Shown: positions 36,001 through 45,128 of the stretch, one piece after another
Layout of the letters: every line of letters begins with the position of its first letter
Numbering within the stretch: the first letter of the stretch is position 1
Assembly: GCA_001464665.1 (NCBI GenBank)
Contig: LNDP01000015.1
Location: forward strand, 310,001-374,000
Source: Acidobacteria bacterium Ga0074141
GTDB lineage: Bacteria; Acidobacteriota; Blastocatellia; Pyrinomonadales; Pyrinomonadaceae
Length of the DNA: 64,000 nucleotides
Direction: 5' to 3'
Position numbers and translations under genes: made by a program
The notes under the pieces: generated by a model
What the model saw: only the letters and a program-made list of their open reading frames with translations
Database searches by the model: none
What the model was told of the DNA's origin: nothing

Positions 36001-36954
36001 ATGAGAATATTATTCAAATTGCTTTTTGTTTCTACGATCTTGGCGGCTGCCGGTATGGCTCAAATGTCCACGAACGCTGACCCGGATGCGGTTAAGTTCG
36101 TTACCTCTGACATCGATCTTTTCTGGAAGGCGTACGATAAGGCAACTGCCGAAAACGCCGAAAAGATCTATCAAGATGAGTACTTTGCACCCGGCACGGA
36201 CGGCTTGCAGCTTTTTCTTAAATACCGGATCGGTAATGCCAAGGCTCTCGCGGCGCAGATAGCAGCGGCGCGGAAATGTTATGAAGATCTGCGCGAGCCG
36301 AGCAGGCGGGTTGCCAGCTTTGAGCCGAAGATGCGCGCCTCGTTCCAGAAATTGAAAGAGCTTTATCCCGACGCCATATTCCCAAATGTTTATTTCGTCA
36401 TCGGCCGGATGAATTCCGCGGGCACGCTCGCTCCGGGCGGGCTTCTGATCGGCGTGGATATGTTTGGAGCCAATGGGAATATGAATACCGAAGGGCTCTC
36501 AGCATGGCATCGTTCGGTGCTAGGGCCGATCGAGAAAGTGCCTTTTGTCGTCGCCCACGAATCGATCCATTATCAGCAAAAGTACTCTCTTGGAAAGGAC
36601 GCAACCCTTCTCCAGCATTCCATCAAGGAAGGGTCTGCGGATCTCATTGCGGAACTTATATCTGGTGGGCATGTGAATATGCATCTCAAGGAATTTGGCG
36701 ACCGGAATGAGGAAATGCTTTGGAACGAGTTCAAACAGGCAATGAATAGTACGGATCTTTCGAACTGGCTTTATCAAGGCGATCAGGCAAAAGATCGGCC
36801 AGCCGATCTTGGCTATTACATTGGTTACAAGATCACGGAGAGCTACTACCGCAATGCCTCGAACAAGCGAGCGGCGATCAAAGAGATCCTCGAGATAAAA
36901 GATTTTGGGGAGTTTCTTAAGGCGAGCCGTTACGAAGAAAAATATACGAAGTAA
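36001..36954 (+). CDS. Exported DUF2268-like zinc metalloprotease
   Basis: A 317-residue protein with signal peptide MRILFKLLFVSTILAAAGMA. The central motif VVAHESIHYQQ is an HExxH-type zinc site, with a likely third ligand downstream in IKEGSADLIAELISG, the pattern of predicted Zn-dependent proteases of the DUF2268/gldB-related group. The N-terminal half (SDIDLFWKAYDKATAENAEKIYQDEYFAPGTDGL) matches the usual DUF2268 start. It follows the lipase-like gene by four bases and ends two bases before the convergent kinase gene. Periplasmic or outer-membrane-associated action is inferred. Confidence 0.82.
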   Translation: MRILFKLLFVSTILAAAGMAQMSTNADPDAVKFVTSDIDLFWKAYDKATAENAEKIYQDEYFAPGTDGLQLFLKYRIGNAKALAAQIAAARKCYEDLREPSRRVASFEPKMRASFQKLKELYPDAIFPNVYFVIGRMNSAGTLAPGGLLIGVDMFGANGNMNTEGLSAWHRSVLGPIEKVPFVVAHESIHYQQKYSLGKDATLLQHSIKEGSADLIAELISGGHVNMHLKEFGDRNEEMLWNEFKQAMNSTDLSNWLYQGDQAKDRPADLGYYIGYKITESYYRNASNKRAAIKEILEIKDFGEFLKASRYEEKYTK

Positions 36955-36956
36955 GC

Positions 36957-39900
36957 CTACGGCAAGATAGGGCCGTTCATTCGGCGGAGTATCTCGCCGT
37001 ATCGTTCGTCGCCGCGGATCGAATCGAGTTTCGGTTCGACCGCAGTCCAGATCATCCAGGGATTGAATTCCTTTTGAGCTGCGTCAAGACTTTCAAATCC
37101 CAGGTCGTATTCGCCTATTGAAAAGTAAGCAAGGGCGAAGAAATAGCTCCCGACGTATCGCTCAGCGGCGATCTTTTGCCAGCGATCGATTCGGTCGCGA
37201 GCTTCTGCTATCCGGCCGGATGCGGCGAGAGCGAAGCACAGCGGGTGTAAGATCAGCGGTGAATCGGGTGAGAGATCTTCGGCGATAAGCCCGTGCCGTA
37301 GAGCTTCCTCGACACTGCCTGCTTGTAGCAACGTATTGCAGGCTTGCACGTGGCTTTGCATTGAATTTGGTGCAAGAGAGAGAAGCTCGTCACATTTTGC
37401 TACCGATCGCGAATAATCGCGGGCCTGATAGTAGGTCCAGGCCGTCAAGACCTTTGGCCTCAGCGACAACGGGTCGAGCGATTCTGCCGTATCCAGCTCT
37501 TGCAGACCTTCTGAAGTTCTTCCGGAACCGACGAGGTATGAACTGAGCCATTCATGGCCAAGAGGATAATTCGGGTTAAGCTCGATCGCCCGGCGATAGC
37601 ATTCCTCGCTCTTGTCCCATTCCTGCATGTTTGAATGGTAGAGTCCGAGGGCAGCGTGTGCCTCGGCAAGGCTTGGGTCGATCTCGAGTGCCCGCTCGAG
37701 ATTTACAAGCATCTGCGGAAGAGCGATTTCCGGTGGGATCAGGCCGTAGATCAGCGCCCAGCCGTTGAAATCGGCAAGTCCCGCATGGGCCGCGGCAAAT
37801 TCCGGGTCGAGTTCAATCGCACGCTCGAACGAAGCGAGTGTTTTCGGGAACGTCTCAGGGGAGAATTGGCTCCAAAAAAAGCGTCCCTGCAGGTAGGCGT
37901 CGAGAGCCGCAGGGTTCGTTGTGCCGCGCTTTGCGAGCTGAGACGCCATCTCGTCATCTATCTGAGTTAGAAGCGAACGCGTGACCTGTTCGGAGATCGA
38001 ATCCTCAAGGTCGAGCAGGTCGACCGTTGATTCGTAAAAGCTCGCCGACCAGCGAACGGAGCGCTCTCGGACGTCCAAAAGCTGGACGGTCAAGCGTATG
38101 CCCTCAGTCGCCGTCCGCAGGATGCCATCGACAATGAACTTAACGTCGAGTTCCTCGCCGCAGACGAAAGGATCGTCATGCCGGCCGGCGGAGACGACCA
38201 CCGAGCTCGTCGGCCGAACTTTAAGTTTGCGAACGTTCGAGAGTCGGAGCGTCAATGCATCGGCGAGTGCCGTTCCGAGAAATTCCGGCAGGCCAAATGC
38301 AGGAGCGGTAGAACCGATGAGCCGGAAGGGGAGCACCGCGATCGAGAGCTCCCGACCGTCGGTCCTTGGTGCTACAGAGGTCTCAAGGGCTATAGGATTT
38401 CCCGTTCGGCCGAGAAGGTCCCGATAGCGCGGATCGCTTCTGATCACATTGAGTTTTGGATCGACCCCGAACCAGACCATCCATTCATCGCCTTCCCGGA
38501 GAGCTCGCTGAAAGTATTCAAATGCACGATCGCGGTTGCCTGCGGCAAGGTGGGCCATAGCCAAAAAATACGGCTTCACATGCCCAGTGCCATCGATCTC
38601 CTCGAGCTTTGCGACGATCTTAGCGACGGACTCCTGATCGCCCTGGCCAGCACGAGCGAAAGCCAGCATATATCTCGGAAGCCCGGCGGCTTTCCAGGAT
38701 TCAGCAGAGAGCCGAAGCAATTTGACCGCCTCATCGTATTCTCCCGCTTCGGTCAACACGTTCCCAAGATGCAGCATCGCCTGCGGCATCCCGGGTTCCA
38801 TTTCAAATGCTTTTCGCGCCTTTTGGATCGCTTCGGCGTTTCGTCCGCAGAGATAGTATGTCCACGACGACATCAAGACCGCTCGGGGCGACAATGGATC
38901 AAGGGACTCGGCTTTCAGTATCTCGCTGATGGCCTCATCCGCGACACCCATGCTACAGAAAATATTCGAAAGGCACTCGTGAGCGAATGGGGTGTCCGGG
39001 TTCGACTCGAGGGCGAGCCTAGCTAGGCGTTCGGCCTCACGCCAATCGCGCCGCCAGAGCAGCTCAATAAATGCCTTACGCGAGAGGGCCTCGGCTGAGC
39101 CGTCGTCGATCGTCAGGGCCTTGTCAATTGCTGACTCGGCCTTGGGAAAGGCATCTGCCGATGGGAGTTCGCCAAAGATCGAGGACCAAATATAGAAGTC
39201 CGCAATGCCGATATACGGCAAGAGGAATTCCGGGTCGAGGGTGACCGCTAGCTTGAACTCCTCAAGCGAGTTTGTCAGTCCCTCATCGGTAAAACGGCTC
39301 CAATGGAATCGGCCACGAAGATATGCCGAATACGCTTCGTTATCCTTTGTAGGAGGCCGGTGCATTTCCTCGCGGTCCTGACGCGGAAGCTCGGGCAATA
39401 AAGCTCCGGTCAGCTGCCGGCATATCGAATCTTCAAGCTCGATAAGGTCCTTTGCGTTCTCGCGAAACTCTCGCGTCCAGACGGCATCGCGTTTCGCGAC
39501 ATTGAAAAGGCTTGCCGAGACCGACGCCTCGCCTATTTCTTGCCGTGATGAACCTGCGAGAACGAAATCAACGCCGAGTTCGCGGCCGGCATCGAATGGC
39601 CTTCGGCTGCTGAATGAAAGCACAGAGGTAGTTGGCCGGACGACTATGCGGGCGATCCGCGAGATACGGGAAATAAGGGAATCTGCGATGCCGACGCCGA
39701 AAGCCTCCGCGTCGTGCTCGGTCCCCTCGGCGTCAAATGGAAGGATCGCGAGCGTTGGCTTTCCAATTACGGGCGAGAGTGCCGAGCGGCAAGACCGCGA
39801 CAGATCCTCAGATGCGCCTTCGAAATTCTTTTCAAGGGTTTTGCATATTCCTTCGGCAGAGAGCAAGCGTTTGTCCGGGTCTTCGGCCGTGCATCGAGCG

Positions 39901-40592
39901 ATGATCGGCTCGAGGCACGATCGAATATCCGCAAACTCCTTCGTTTGGGCAACGCCTCCAAGCATATCTCCAAGCAGAATACCGAGTGCGTAGATGTCGC
40001 CCGCGACCGATGCGGGCTCGCCGCGAGCAAACTCGGGCGCATCGTAGCGGCTCGAGACGGACCTACCGGGAGCTAGGCTTGCCTCGGGATCGGACCGCCG
40101 AAGGCCGAAGTCGAGTAACTTCACGGTGCCATCATTGCTAACCAGAATGTTTTCGGGCTTCAGGTTGCCGTGGAGGACGTCCGCGTCGTGAGCTGACTGT
40201 GTCGCCTGGGCGACCTGCCGAAAAAGGGCCAGCCTCTCAGCAACGTTAAGTTTTTGCTGCTCGCAATGATCAAGGATCGTTACTCCTTCCACGTATTCCA
40301 AAACGAAATACGGCGAGCCGTCCTCTGCAGTACCGCCACCGTAAAAATGTGCGATGTTGGGATGATTGAGAGCGGCTGAGATCTGTCGTTCGCGTTTGAA
40401 CCGTTCGAGGCCCGGCTCGTCGAAGGTGCCGACCCGGAGAAGTTTTATTGCGACGCGTTGATCAAATTCGCCATCGACCCTTATGCCGAGGAAAACCTCA
40501 CCAACACTGTCGCGGCCGAGAACCTTTTCGAGCCGATACGGGCCGATCCTCAAGGCGGGCGGAGAAAGAGGTTTTTGCAAGGGACCGCTCAT
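36957..40592 (-). CDS. Giant pseudokinase-TPR protein
   Basis: A 1211-residue protein: an N-terminal Hanks-type kinase fold (about 15-270), a TolB-N/FlgO-like domain (about 277-400, starting TLAILPFDAEG), a TPR array, then a second TolB-N-like domain (about 747-870, ELSIAVLPFRLIG) and a second TPR array to the end. No transmembrane helix is evident. Kinase features are K50 (VAIK), E68 and DFG (161-163), all present. The HRD catalytic loop, however, reads H141-G142-N143, so the catalytic Asp is Asn, and the glycine loop is GRDSVG, missing its second Gly. It is predicted to bind ATP weakly, or not to phosphorylate at all. The next gene upstream is its active-looking paralogue. Confidence 0.9.
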   Translation of the reverse strand: MSGPLQKPLSPPALRIGPYRLEKVLGRDSVGEVFLGIRVDGEFDQRVAIKLLRVGTFDEPGLERFKRERQISAALNHPNIAHFYGGGTAEDGSPYFVLEYVEGVTILDHCEQQKLNVAERLALFRQVAQATQSAHDADVLHGNLKPENILVSNDGTVKLLDFGLRRSDPEASLAPGRSVSSRYDAPEFARGEPASVAGDIYALGILLGDMLGGVAQTKEFADIRSCLEPIIARCTAEDPDKRLLSAEGICKTLEKNFEGASEDLSRSCRSALSPVIGKPTLAILPFDAEGTEHDAEAFGVGIADSLISRISRIARIVVRPTTSVLSFSSRRPFDAGRELGVDFVLAGSSRQEIGEASVSASLFNVAKRDAVWTREFRENAKDLIELEDSICRQLTGALLPELPRQDREEMHRPPTKDNEAYSAYLRGRFHWSRFTDEGLTNSLEEFKLAVTLDPEFLLPYIGIADFYIWSSIFGELPSADAFPKAESAIDKALTIDDGSAEALSRKAFIELLWRRDWREAERLARLALESNPDTPFAHECLSNIFCSMGVADEAISEILKAESLDPLSPRAVLMSSWTYYLCGRNAEAIQKARKAFEMEPGMPQAMLHLGNVLTEAGEYDEAVKLLRLSAESWKAAGLPRYMLAFARAGQGDQESVAKIVAKLEEIDGTGHVKPYFLAMAHLAAGNRDRAFEYFQRALREGDEWMVWFGVDPKLNVIRSDPRYRDLLGRTGNPIALETSVAPRTDGRELSIAVLPFRLIGSTAPAFGLPEFLGTALADALTLRLSNVRKLKVRPTSSVVVSAGRHDDPFVCGEELDVKFIVDGILRTATEGIRLTVQLLDVRERSVRWSASFYESTVDLLDLEDSISEQVTRSLLTQIDDEMASQLAKRGTTNPAALDAYLQGRFFWSQFSPETFPKTLASFERAIELDPEFAAAHAGLADFNGWALIYGLIPPEIALPQMLVNLERALEIDPSLAEAHAALGLYHSNMQEWDKSEECYRRAIELNPNYPLGHEWLSSYLVGSGRTSEGLQELDTAESLDPLSLRPKVLTAWTYYQARDYSRSVAKCDELLSLAPNSMQSHVQACNTLLQAGSVEEALRHGLIAEDLSPDSPLILHPLCFALAASGRIAEARDRIDRWQKIAAERYVGSYFFALAYFSIGEYDLGFESLDAAQKEFNPWMIWTAVEPKLDSIRGDERYGEILRRMNGPILP

Positions 40593-40635
40593 TGCGAAAG
40601 CCTAATTCTGACATCACCGATTCGAGTGGTCAATT

Positions 40636-43600
40636 TTACTTTTCGGCACGGCTTTTGAGTTTGTTCAGAAGGCGTTGGAAGCGGGCCTCATTTCGAATCG
40701 CGTCAAACCGCGGATCGACCTCAAGGAAGTTGATCCCATGTGATGATGCAGACTCCGCCCGTTCGAGTGCGTCCAGAGCTTTGTCAGCGACGCCATAATG
40801 TATGAAAGCAAGTGCTTCCTCATAGGCGAAAGCATAGGCGTTCCCGGCGATCACAGGATTTGCAGCAACCTCGCTGAGCGTCTGCACCGAAGCTTCGCGG
40901 TCAACTTGCGGGTCACGCGTCTGTAATTCGATCAGGAGCCAACTCGGATCGCTAAGTTCGCCGTTGCCGTAGTTGATCTCTTTTCTGAAGACTGCCTGGG
41001 AAAGGGGGATGTCATTCATCGCCGAGGCCGTCCATCGCTTCACTTTCAACGCAGGAATAAATGACGGTTCCTCGGTCAGCACCGAATTGGTCTCGCGGAT
41101 CGCCCCCTCGTAGTCTCTGGCGTAAAAGCTCGCCATCGCAGAGGCAGACCGGACCGCCGGCGACCGCGGGTCAAGCTTTCGTGCATTCTCGATCTCCTGG
41201 GCGGCCTCAACGTGCTTACCAGTCGCCGAGAGGAATAAAGCGAACCAATGATGGGCCTGCGAGAGCGATGGGTTTAACTGGATCGCCCGGCGATAAGCAA
41301 GTTCCGCTCCCTGGCGGTCGCGGGCTGAGTAGAACTTCAAATATGCATCGGCGGAGTGGGCCTCGGCGAGCCCGTCATCAATGCTTAATGCGCGGTCAAC
41401 GTATTCTCGAGCCTTCTCGTACGAATCCGCCGGAGCTTTCGTGTCGTACAGCTTGAGAAGTAGGTACGCTTCGGCCATTCCGACATAGGCGAGTGCAAAG
41501 TTTCCGTCTTTTGCGAGCGACAGGCCGAAGGTCGTGATCGCCTGTCGCAGGTCTGCGGCGGAACGCCGCGTTAGTTGATACCGCCCTATGAGGTAAAATT
41601 CGTAGGCATCGGGATTTTCGGTGTAGCTCTTTTCGACCTGATAGCGTTCAAGAGCTAGAGGCTCTATCCCAAGTGTCGTCGAAATACGTTCGGCCAGCTC
41701 GGTCTGAAGCGAGAAAAGACCGGTCTCATCGGCGGCGAACGTCTCTTGCAAAACGCTCGAACCGGACGCAGTATTTATCATCTCCGCCCTAAGTGTTGAG
41801 ACGCCGTTCTGAACCGAGAGTTCACCTTTCACGAAAAAATCCGCACCTGTTGAGGTGATCGCCGTGAGGTCGTCTTCGTTCATCGTTCGGGCAGTGTTTG
41901 CTGAGATCACCTGGAGCCCCTTGATGTTGCCGAGTTTGTGCGTCAATGCGTCGGCAAGCCCAACACCGAGATTGAACTTGTCATCCTGTACCGTCCGGAA
42001 GGGAAGCACAACGATCGTTGGTGTGGTGAACGGCCGTTCGGAAGCACCCCGTAAAGAGCTTCCAAAAAACACGGGCAGCACGAAATATCCAATACCTGCA
42101 AGGATCAAAAGTCCGGCGAATGCCGCGGCGACCTTGCTCGGGAAACCACCGTTCTTTGTGCGGGTGGTATCCATTCCCGCGGTGTCGGGGCCGTCGCTAA
42201 TAACGAGCGTTGTCTTCTCTTCGTTTCGGGACAGGCTGCCATCAGTATCGTGTCCGAGGCGGTAGCCGCTTTCGGAGAAACGCTTGAAGAGCATTCGATA
42301 GCCGGTCTTTTCAAGAATCTCGTCGAAACGCGAATCGCTTCGTATCGGATCGAACGCGGGCTCCACACCGAGCCAATTTAGCCATGCCTCGCGCGAATCG
42401 AGCGCGTCCTGGAGCTTCTCGATCGCTTTTTCGTGTTCACCAAGCTCGACATAGCCGAGAGCCAACTGGTAAGGTGAGACGTATCTTTTTCCGGCCAGCT
42501 CTTCAAGTTCACCAGCCGCTTCGCGAGCTTCATCATCCCTGCCGGCGACTGCCAATGCCTCTACGTTTGCTGTTTTGGCGAAGAGTCCATCTCCCATTAG
42601 AGCGATCGCTTTCTCACTTTCCTCGAGCGCCCGTCGAGGTTCATCGAGAGCACGCAGCACTTTGCTCAAACCGTAATGCCCAAGTCCATATCCCGGGAAA
42701 TCTCGGACGACCTTTTCGTAGCGGATTCGGGCCTCGGGAAAGCGTCGGCCGTAGTAGAGTCCCCAAGCGATGTTGTGATGGTTAAACGGGGTCAACGGGT
42801 CGAGTTCGGCTCCGCGCTCGGCAAACTGAAGTGCCTCCGAAAAACGCCCTTCGGTGAACAGTACTATTGAATACCAAACGTGAGCCTTCGCGTTGGCCGG
42901 ATTTAGTTCTAGGGCCTTGAGCAAATAAGTTTCCGCCTTTGACCAATCAAGGTTTCCGGCGTGAAGACAAAAGCCTAGGGTAGCGTTGGCCTCCGACAAC
43001 TGCGGATCGAGTTCTACGGCCTTTTGCGCGGCAGCGATGCCAGGCTGGAAGCACTCATTCGGCGGAAGAACGCCGATAATGCCGAGCCAGGCGTAATAAT
43101 CCGCAATACCCGTGTAGGCAAGGGCGTAGTCGGGGTCGGCGGCGATCGCTTTGTGAAAGCTGACGAAAGCCTGTGCAAAGCCTTCCTCGGTAAAGCTGTT
43201 GAAGTGATAACGGCCGCGAAGATAATTCTCGAACGCTTCGGGGTTTTCCGTCCCGCGCTTTGCGAGCTCTTCAAATTCCGCTCCACTGATCTGAGGTAAA
43301 ATCGCCTCCAGAACCCTGATCGAGATCGTATCCTCAAGAGTGAGTACGTCCGAAAGGGTCTCATCGATCGAGGTTGCCCAGATGGTCGCATTGTCGGCGA
43401 TGCTGAGTAGTTGGACATTGACCCGCAAACGGTCGCCAGCCTGCTTGATGCTTCCGTCGATGATGAACTCAACCCCGAGAGCTTCGCCGGCCTTTACAGG
43501 GTCAGGCTGCTCTTGGCTGAAAGCGAGGATCGAACTCGTCGGCCGCACAGTGAGCCGGCGGACCTTGCTGAGGCGGGTGATCATTGCATCGGCGAGCCCA

Positions 43601-44961
43601 AGCCCTAGAAAGCTGTGGTCGGTATCGCTTGCCGGGCCGAGGTTTATGAACTTGAATGGCAGTACAGCGATCGACCTCGTTGCCTCAGCCCGCCGTAGAA
43701 ACGAAGTAGTCTCGGAGAGCCTCTTTTGCGAATATTTCGGGGCACTGATCTCGGATCCTGAGAGCGAACGCTCGATGTCAGCGGCAAAGTCGGCTGCACT
43801 CTCGTATCGATCCTCAGGACGTTTCGCGAGGGCCTTCATCACGATGTCGTCGAGGCCGTTTCGCAACGTCTCGCGAAGTTGATCGATGGTCGTTTTACGG
43901 GTCGCGGCCGCGCGTCCGATATCGCCGTTGTATCGGGTCAGGAGCGTCTCGTCTATCTGCACTGCTCCGCTAGGAAGCTCCGGCATCACTTCGCATATGA
44001 CACGGCTGACCTCATGCAGTGCACGGCCGGAAAAGCTGTAAGGCTTGTGACCGGTCAAAACTTCGTAAAGCAGAACCCCGAGCGAATATATATCGCTCGC
44101 CGGCGTGACCTCCTCGCCCTGCACCTGCTCCGGGCTCGAATAGTCCGGCGTCATCATCCTTAGCATCGAGGCCGTCGGGTTTACTGATTCATGTATCAGT
44201 TCCGGGTCAAGGATCTTTGCGATGCCGAAATCAAGCAGCTTTGGAACGCCGGCTTTGTTGATCAACACATTGCCAGGCTTGATATCGCGGTGAATGATCT
44301 GGCGGCCGTGTGCATACTCTACTGCTGAGCAAATCTGAAGAAAAATGCGAAGACGCTCTTCAATGGATAGCGTTCTCGAATCACAATAATTGTAGAGGGT
44401 TTCGCCATCTACATACTCCATTACGAAGTAAGGAAGCCCCTCTTCGGTGGTCCCGCCGTCGAGCAAGCGGGCGATGTAAGGGTGATCAAATGAAGCGAGG
44501 ATCTGCCTTTCATGCCGAAATCTCCGGATGATGAAGTCAGAATCCATCCCCTTCCTGATCAGCTTTACCGCCACCCTTTGCTCAAATTCGCCGTCAGCTC
44601 TTTCCCCTAGATAGACCGAGCCCATGCCGCCGCGGCCAAGCTCACCTGCAAGACGAAAGACGCCTATCCTTCGCCCGTGGAGGTTTGATGTCGGGTCTGC
44701 GGGCGGGGCGTCAGACATCGAATTTGAGATCTCCTTCTTTGCCTTTGTGGAGAGAAATCGGCTGTCCGTCCAGACTGAGGCCTCAATAAACTGCTCCGAG
44801 GAAGATTCGCTGCGAAGAAGCTTCTCGACTTCGGGAATAAGAGCCGGAGCGTCGGCAAGCAGGCGCTCGATGAGAGGAGAACGCTCCGCTGCTGGCACTT
44901 CAAGTGCTGCATGAAACGTCCCCTCTATTCGTTGCCAGTCGCTGTTCTCCACGCGTTTCAT
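40636..44961 (-). CDS. Giant Ser/Thr protein kinase with TolB-N-like domains and TPR arrays
   Basis: A 1441-residue kinase from ATG 44961 (in-frame ATGs 9 and 4 codons upstream exist, but MKRVENSDWQRIEGTFHAAL is the family-typical start). An N-terminal helical region (about 1-85, DUF-type, found in acidobacterial kinases) is followed by the kinase domain with GRGGMG (109-114), K133, HRD (224-226) and DFG (244-246) intact. A first TolB-N-like domain begins near 430 and is followed by TPRs, a transmembrane helix (about 941-964), a second TolB-N-like domain and further TPRs outside the membrane. It is likely a receptor kinase linking periplasmic or envelope signals to cytoplasmic phosphorylation. 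It is 43 bases upstream of its pseudokinase paralogue. Confidence 0.93.
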   Translation of the reverse strand: MKRVENSDWQRIEGTFHAALEVPAAERSPLIERLLADAPALIPEVEKLLRSESSSEQFIEASVWTDSRFLSTKAKKEISNSMSDAPPADPTSNLHGRRIGVFRLAGELGRGGMGSVYLGERADGEFEQRVAVKLIRKGMDSDFIIRRFRHERQILASFDHPYIARLLDGGTTEEGLPYFVMEYVDGETLYNYCDSRTLSIEERLRIFLQICSAVEYAHGRQIIHRDIKPGNVLINKAGVPKLLDFGIAKILDPELIHESVNPTASMLRMMTPDYSSPEQVQGEEVTPASDIYSLGVLLYEVLTGHKPYSFSGRALHEVSRVICEVMPELPSGAVQIDETLLTRYNGDIGRAAATRKTTIDQLRETLRNGLDDIVMKALAKRPEDRYESAADFAADIERSLSGSEISAPKYSQKRLSETTSFLRRAEATRSIAVLPFKFINLGPASDTDHSFLGLGLADAMITRLSKVRRLTVRPTSSILAFSQEQPDPVKAGEALGVEFIIDGSIKQAGDRLRVNVQLLSIADNATIWATSIDETLSDVLTLEDTISIRVLEAILPQISGAEFEELAKRGTENPEAFENYLRGRYHFNSFTEEGFAQAFVSFHKAIAADPDYALAYTGIADYYAWLGIIGVLPPNECFQPGIAAAQKAVELDPQLSEANATLGFCLHAGNLDWSKAETYLLKALELNPANAKAHVWYSIVLFTEGRFSEALQFAERGAELDPLTPFNHHNIAWGLYYGRRFPEARIRYEKVVRDFPGYGLGHYGLSKVLRALDEPRRALEESEKAIALMGDGLFAKTANVEALAVAGRDDEAREAAGELEELAGKRYVSPYQLALGYVELGEHEKAIEKLQDALDSREAWLNWLGVEPAFDPIRSDSRFDEILEKTGYRMLFKRFSESGYRLGHDTDGSLSRNEEKTTLVISDGPDTAGMDTTRTKNGGFPSKVAAAFAGLLILAGIGYFVLPVFFGSSLRGASERPFTTPTIVVLPFRTVQDDKFNLGVGLADALTHKLGNIKGLQVISANTARTMNEDDLTAITSTGADFFVKGELSVQNGVSTLRAEMINTASGSSVLQETFAADETGLFSLQTELAERISTTLGIEPLALERYQVEKSYTENPDAYEFYLIGRYQLTRRSAADLRQAITTFGLSLAKDGNFALAYVGMAEAYLLLKLYDTKAPADSYEKAREYVDRALSIDDGLAEAHSADAYLKFYSARDRQGAELAYRRAIQLNPSLSQAHHWFALFLSATGKHVEAAQEIENARKLDPRSPAVRSASAMASFYARDYEGAIRETNSVLTEEPSFIPALKVKRWTASAMNDIPLSQAVFRKEINYGNGELSDPSWLLIELQTRDPQVDREASVQTLSEVAANPVIAGNAYAFAYEEALAFIHYGVADKALDALERAESASSHGINFLEVDPRFDAIRNEARFQRLLNKLKSRAEK

Positions 44962-45016
44962 TATAGGCGCCATCGTCGAAAACGTCATTTCGCGGATGGT
45001 ACGGTGAGGAAATAGT

Positions 45017-45034
45017 CTTTAGAGTCGTCTAAAG
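45017..45034. promoter_or_regulatory. Inverted repeat upstream of the HD-GYP promoter
   Basis: CTTTAGA-GTCG-TCTAAAG is a perfect 7-base inverted repeat with a four-base spacer. It lies between the divergent kinase and HD-GYP genes, 23 bases upstream of the candidate -35 box, the usual place for an activator site. Its binding factor is unknown. Confidence 0.45.
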
Positions 45035-45056
45035 TAGGGTTAAACAATAATAAATA

Positions 45057-45085
45057 TTGCCAAACACTAACTCTTTTGCTATCCT
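45057..45085 (+). promoter_or_regulatory. Candidate sigma-70 promoter for the HD-GYP gene
   Basis: TTGCCA at 45057-45062 and TATCCT at 45080-45085 are separated by 17 bases. The -35 box matches five of six consensus bases. It is placed 44 bases upstream of the ATG and flanked on both sides by perfect inverted repeats. Confidence 0.5.
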
Positions 45086-45092
45086 TTCCAGT

Positions 45093-45107
45093 AGCGCAAC
45101 ATGCGCT
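45093..45107. promoter_or_regulatory. Palindrome at the expected transcription start of the HD-GYP gene
   Basis: AGCGCA-ACA-TGCGCT is a perfect 6-base inverted repeat with a three-base spacer, starting seven bases after the candidate -10 box. That position would suit a repressor, or a small hairpin at the 5' end of the transcript. Confidence 0.4.
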
Positions 45108-45128
45108 CCCGCCGTTCTTCATCCCGCG

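Noticed and set aside
45057-45128. N-terminal extension of the HD-GYP protein from a TTG
   Set aside because: The extension is non-hydrophobic, covers the candidate promoter and palindrome, and ATG 45129 directly gives a normal first membrane helix.
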